Assembly: GCA_028565635.1 (NCBI GenBank)
Contig: JAOXYB010066534.1
Location: 1 to 10,203 of the forward strand
DNA from: Phoronis ovalis
Taxonomy: Eukaryota > Phoronida > Phoronidae
DNA: 10,203 nucleotides
Reading direction: 5' to 3'
Below the pieces are notes generated by a model, which was given only the letters and a program-made list of their open reading frames with translations, had not been told where the DNA came from and made no database searches. Of this stretch, positions 7,364 through 10,203 are shown piece after piece (within the stretch, counting starts at the first letter, position 1; the number at the start of each line of letters is the position of its first letter). A program made the translations under genes and the position numbers.

Positions 7364-7946
7364 TAAGATACTGAGAGACATAATTACACTATCAGTATTC
7401 TTGAGGATGAACCATGCTAGCAGAACAGCACACACAGTTCAAGGCAGTGCATCTACAATCAATCAGCTGACTGACTCATATTTTATACTTTACCTAATCA
7501 CTATAACAATTCAAGTTCAAAGTACTGTTACAGTACAACAAAATGGACTAGCTCAGTCAGAACTGTATGTATTAATTGTAAGTTTTATTCCTGTAGGATG
7601 GCTGTTTATGTGTTTGTTACATATATTACTCGAATTCAAGTATAAATACAGTTAGGTGGTTGGCAAGGTAGTACTAAATTCCAGTAAGATTTCTGATTTT
7701 CATGCAGTGCCAAAAGTGGCACATTATATTGTGCATGACTTATCACTTTTTAACAATACAAAGCTGTACTGTGACACAATTATTCATAATCATGTGCAGG
7801 TGAGTGTATTCACTTTTAATAGTTTCATGGGTGTGCACATAATACAACAATTAAATTGTGAGTTTCAGTTTGCTTAAGCATATCCCACAGGAATCTAATA
7901 TTTGGAAAAATGTAAATACTGAAACACTGTGAAGGAAATGTGACCG

Positions 7947-7959
7947 GTTACCTAGCAAC
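7947..7959. promoter_or_regulatory. X-box-like (RFX-type) site
   Basis: gttacctagcaac fits the RFX half-site pattern GTNRCC-N-RGYAAC at every fixed position. A weaker relative, tttacctagtaac, lies about 960 bp away at 6984-6996. X-boxes usually sit near ciliary-gene promoters; here the site is deep in an intron, and a match of this length can arise by chance. Confidence 0.3.
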
Positions 7960-7991
7960 TATGGTCATCTAATGTCCAATGCAATTAGAGA

Positions 7992-8006
7992 AATAATAAT
8001 AATAAT
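7992..8006 (+). repeat. Trinucleotide microsatellite (AAT)5
   Basis: Five perfect aat units in the long intron. Confidence 0.85.
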
Positions 8007-9913
8007 AGTTAATTCTCAAAATAAAAGTTATAAAGTTGAAATTGATTATTCAAATTTGCAAAGATTTATTTTGTATCTATTAATGTTAAACTTATTATTG
8101 TCTTCAGAAGCTAGTATTTTGCACTTTCTAGACAATAGAGGAGCACTGATTTGAGCATAATTTTATAAGCCTATAGAGATATATGTAGAGTAATTAATAT
8201 GCTTAGATTTTTATCAATAATGATATCCATACACATGTGGAGGTCAAAAGGTCACACTTTAAGCTAATATAATTATGTGATCAGTTTACAATGTGTTAAG
8301 TAATAATTGCAGAATATCTGAAGATTAAACATAATGAGATTTTGATGATTAACATTTTTATGTTAATAATTATATGTTGTTATGTAACAAAGTGATAATT
8401 ATCCTTGTATTTGTAGAATCAAAACCCAATTATTAAGGAGTATAAATTCATTATATTTTTGTAAGTAACCTCAAATAATTAATTTAAAGGTGAGTTTAAA
8501 TATACTGTATTAATAGTGTATTAGGTACAAATGAGGCTTTAATAAAAATGTTGAATATTTTATAACAGTCGTTATCATTCTAAACACCCATGAATAAAAC
8601 ACCAAATGTCTCCATGTTTCATTTCCCCTTTATTGGGACAGGGTAGGGTTTATAGCATATACATAATACACATATCCTGATAGAAACATTGTGACTAGGA
8701 GCCCTCTTGAGATAGTAGACATAGTACCTTCTGTAGAAAAACATATTACTGATGTAAAGATGTATACTTCAAATAAATTTAATTTCCTTTCCCAGCTTTC
8801 ATTTATTACCAATGTTAACCCCAGCAAAAAGTGTACAATATAATTTGGGGTTTGCATATTTGTTTTTGTAGTAGTGAAGTTTATCAAGTTGACATACATA
8901 TATAAGAAAATTACATTTGTATCATTTAACACATTTTTTATTTCTTGTATATTAAGATAAACATTGTATTTGATACTGAATGGACATTTTTCCAATACAA
9001 AATGTATAAATGACGCAGAAAAAGATTTTCTAGCTATCAAAACCAATCATCAACAAATCAGATTTAAGCATTCAACATATAATACTAGTTATTTGAGGAT
9101 AAGATTAAATAAAATCGATAACATCATATCTATAGAAATGTTCCCCTTTATGTAACAAAAAACAGTTTAAAATAAAGGTTAAGCTTGAAGGGCAGACAAA
9201 ACCATGATAGTAACAACACATAAATAATTCAAAGAGAATGTGTAGTATTACACTTTTATTTTATAAAATATTTTTAACATTACACAAAGAGAAGGTTTGA
9301 CAGTGACAACTTTGTAAAAGGTAAGAATATCAAAATAATGCATGTGTTACAAGTGATTTTATGGGTGCAATGGTGTGTGTGTCTTTAGTATAGTATAATA
9401 CTCTGCTTGCTGGTTGTTATAATATAGCACTAAAGTAATTAATACTGGCTAGAGTGAAGTTGAATAAATAACATTAATTTTTTTGGGGGTAAAGGAGTAT
9501 TATATTTGAACTCCATAAACATTATCTTAACAAATGGTGTTATGTTCAGCAACTGGGATACAGATACTTTGTCTAAGCATATAATTATGTTTAAAACCCT
9601 GTATTTAGTTCTTACAGCTGTACAAAACAGATGCTGACACAAATCAGTACATTGACAGATAAGCTAAGATATTACCTTGGAAGAAGATTATTAAAGAATG
9701 GCAGATAAGACTTCAGATAAAAAACACTGAAAACTTGGTTATTAAGGCCAAGAAATAAATATTTTGTTTCTAAGTCTTTCCAATACCCGATTTTTCAAAA
9801 TACAAGATGACAATCGCATTTTTGCAAAAAAATCAAATATGCAACTTAATTGTTCAGACTTTTGAAAAAGAAAATACAAGCCTAGCTACAATGTCACATC
9901 CTGATACCTATAA

Positions 9914-10068
9914 GCCCAATTCACACTTACACTTGGAGCGCTACATAATAAAGCGCTCTATAATAAAGCGCTTCACTTTCCGTCCACACTGGCATGCTTT
10001 AATTCGCTTCTATCTTCAAGCTCGAAGCGCATTATTCTACTTTAATGCGCTTCCGATATGCGGAGCTC
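9914..10068. mobile_element. Candidate foldback/MITE-like element rich in AGCGCT palindromes
   Basis: The block stands out from A+T-rich intron by repeated GCGC words. AGCGCT occurs at 9937, 9952 and 9967, an exact 15-bp period (agcgct followed by a/c-ataataa). A perfect 11-bp stem, gaagcgcatta (10024-10034) with taatgcgcttc (10043-10053), encloses an 8-nt loop. The outer arms 9936-9956 and 10047-10068 form an imperfect inverted repeat (gagcgctacataataaagcgc against gagctccgcatatcggaagcgc). No coding capacity or target-site duplication was found. The left limit (gcccaattcacact) is chosen by the change in composition. The class of element is not determined. Confidence 0.5.
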
Positions 10069-10083
10069 TTTAGTTCAAGGAGG

Positions 10084-10203
10084 TGTATATGTATATGTGT
10101 ATATGTGTATATGTATATATATATGTATATATATATGTATATATATGTATATATATGTATATATATGTATATATATGTATATATGTGTATATGTGTATAT
10201 ATG
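10084..10203 (+). repeat. TATATG-type microsatellite/minisatellite running off the window
   Basis: Alternating purine-pyrimidine tract built from gtatat, gtgtatat and 10-12 bp gtatatatat-type units. The central part repeats with a 10-bp period, and gtgtatatgtgtat occurs near both edges of the visible tract. It begins within about 15 bases of the foldback element and has no end in this window. Confidence 0.93.

Larger units (their letters stand above)
5105..10203 (-). other. Long upstream intron of the ABC transporter gene (right end outside window)
   Basis: No exon encoding the preceding transmembrane helices could be found on the - strand between 5105 and 10203, so the intron is taken to exceed 5.1 kb. 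The sequence is A+T-rich and contains the repeats and element relics listed separately. Stretches 5341-6860, 6890-7260, 8155-8620 and 9160-9900 show no gene, RNA or clear repeat. A nested gene cannot be excluded, given two longer-than-expected open frames (+ strand 7347-7877 with one stop; - strand 8630-9046). Neither has a recognisable family. Confidence 0.6.

Noticed and set aside
7972-8154. + strand 60-codon open frame
   Set aside because: Starts at an AAT microsatellite and is Ile/Leu/Asn-rich from base composition, with no splice or homology support.
9676-9726. Possible 51-nt - strand exon with phase-2 donor, compatible in phase with the exon at 5104
   Set aside because: CAG and GTAATA edges and an open frame exist, but the peptide (YLPFFNNLLP) does not resemble the ABCB segment before the last helix, and such short open pieces are expected by chance in 5 kb.
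9807-10073. + strand 88-codon open frame over the foldback element
   Set aside because: Its second half is the palindromic element, whose repeated GCGC words lower stop frequency. No family resemblance.

Overview
The window is metazoan nuclear DNA: strongly A+T-rich, with short exons bounded by GT-AG introns, polypyrimidine tracts and AATAAA signals, and no bacterial operon structure. The gene families and their intron positions suggest an invertebrate with intron-rich, vertebrate-like gene structure. The sequence alone does not fix the phylum.

Two protein genes lie tail to tail. On the + strand, positions 1-832 are the last intron and 833-932 the final coding exon of an M13 zinc metallopeptidase (neprilysin / endothelin-converting enzyme family), recognised by its C-terminus ending CQVW. 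This exon is too short to stand out as an ORF. Its 3' UTR probably ends just after the AATAAA at 1313-1318. On the - strand, five consecutive exons (4948-5104, 4409-4606, 3480-3683, 3066-3212, 2428-2631) encode the end of the last membrane helix and the whole second nucleotide-binding domain of an ABCB1/P-glycoprotein-type full transporter. Its probable poly(A) signal is at 2188-2193. About 0.8 kb separates the two predicted 3' ends.

The ABC exons join in frame into 302 residues with A-loop, Walker A, Q-loop, LSGGQ signature, Walker B, D-loop and H-loop all intact, so this half of the transporter looks functional. The window shows no shared pathway for the two genes: one would cleave extracellular peptides and the other export lipophilic compounds. 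They appear to be chance convergent neighbours.

Everything right of 5104 appears to be one long ABC-gene intron of more than 5 kb, because no upstream transporter exon could be found. It holds a degenerate ~100-bp triplication of the splice-acceptor region (5081-5340), a ~48-bp duplication (7265-7363), trinucleotide runs, an X-box-like site (7947-7959), two unusually long but unrecognised open frames, a foldback element rich in AGCGCT (about 9914-10068) and a TATATG-type microsatellite running off the right end. The 725-bp intron at 3684-4408 contains a compositionally distinct block (about 4044-4356) with imperfect inverted ends, probably a short non-autonomous transposon. No novel multi-gene system was found; the interest lies in the hidden peptidase exon, the duplicated splice acceptor and the intronic mobile-element relics.
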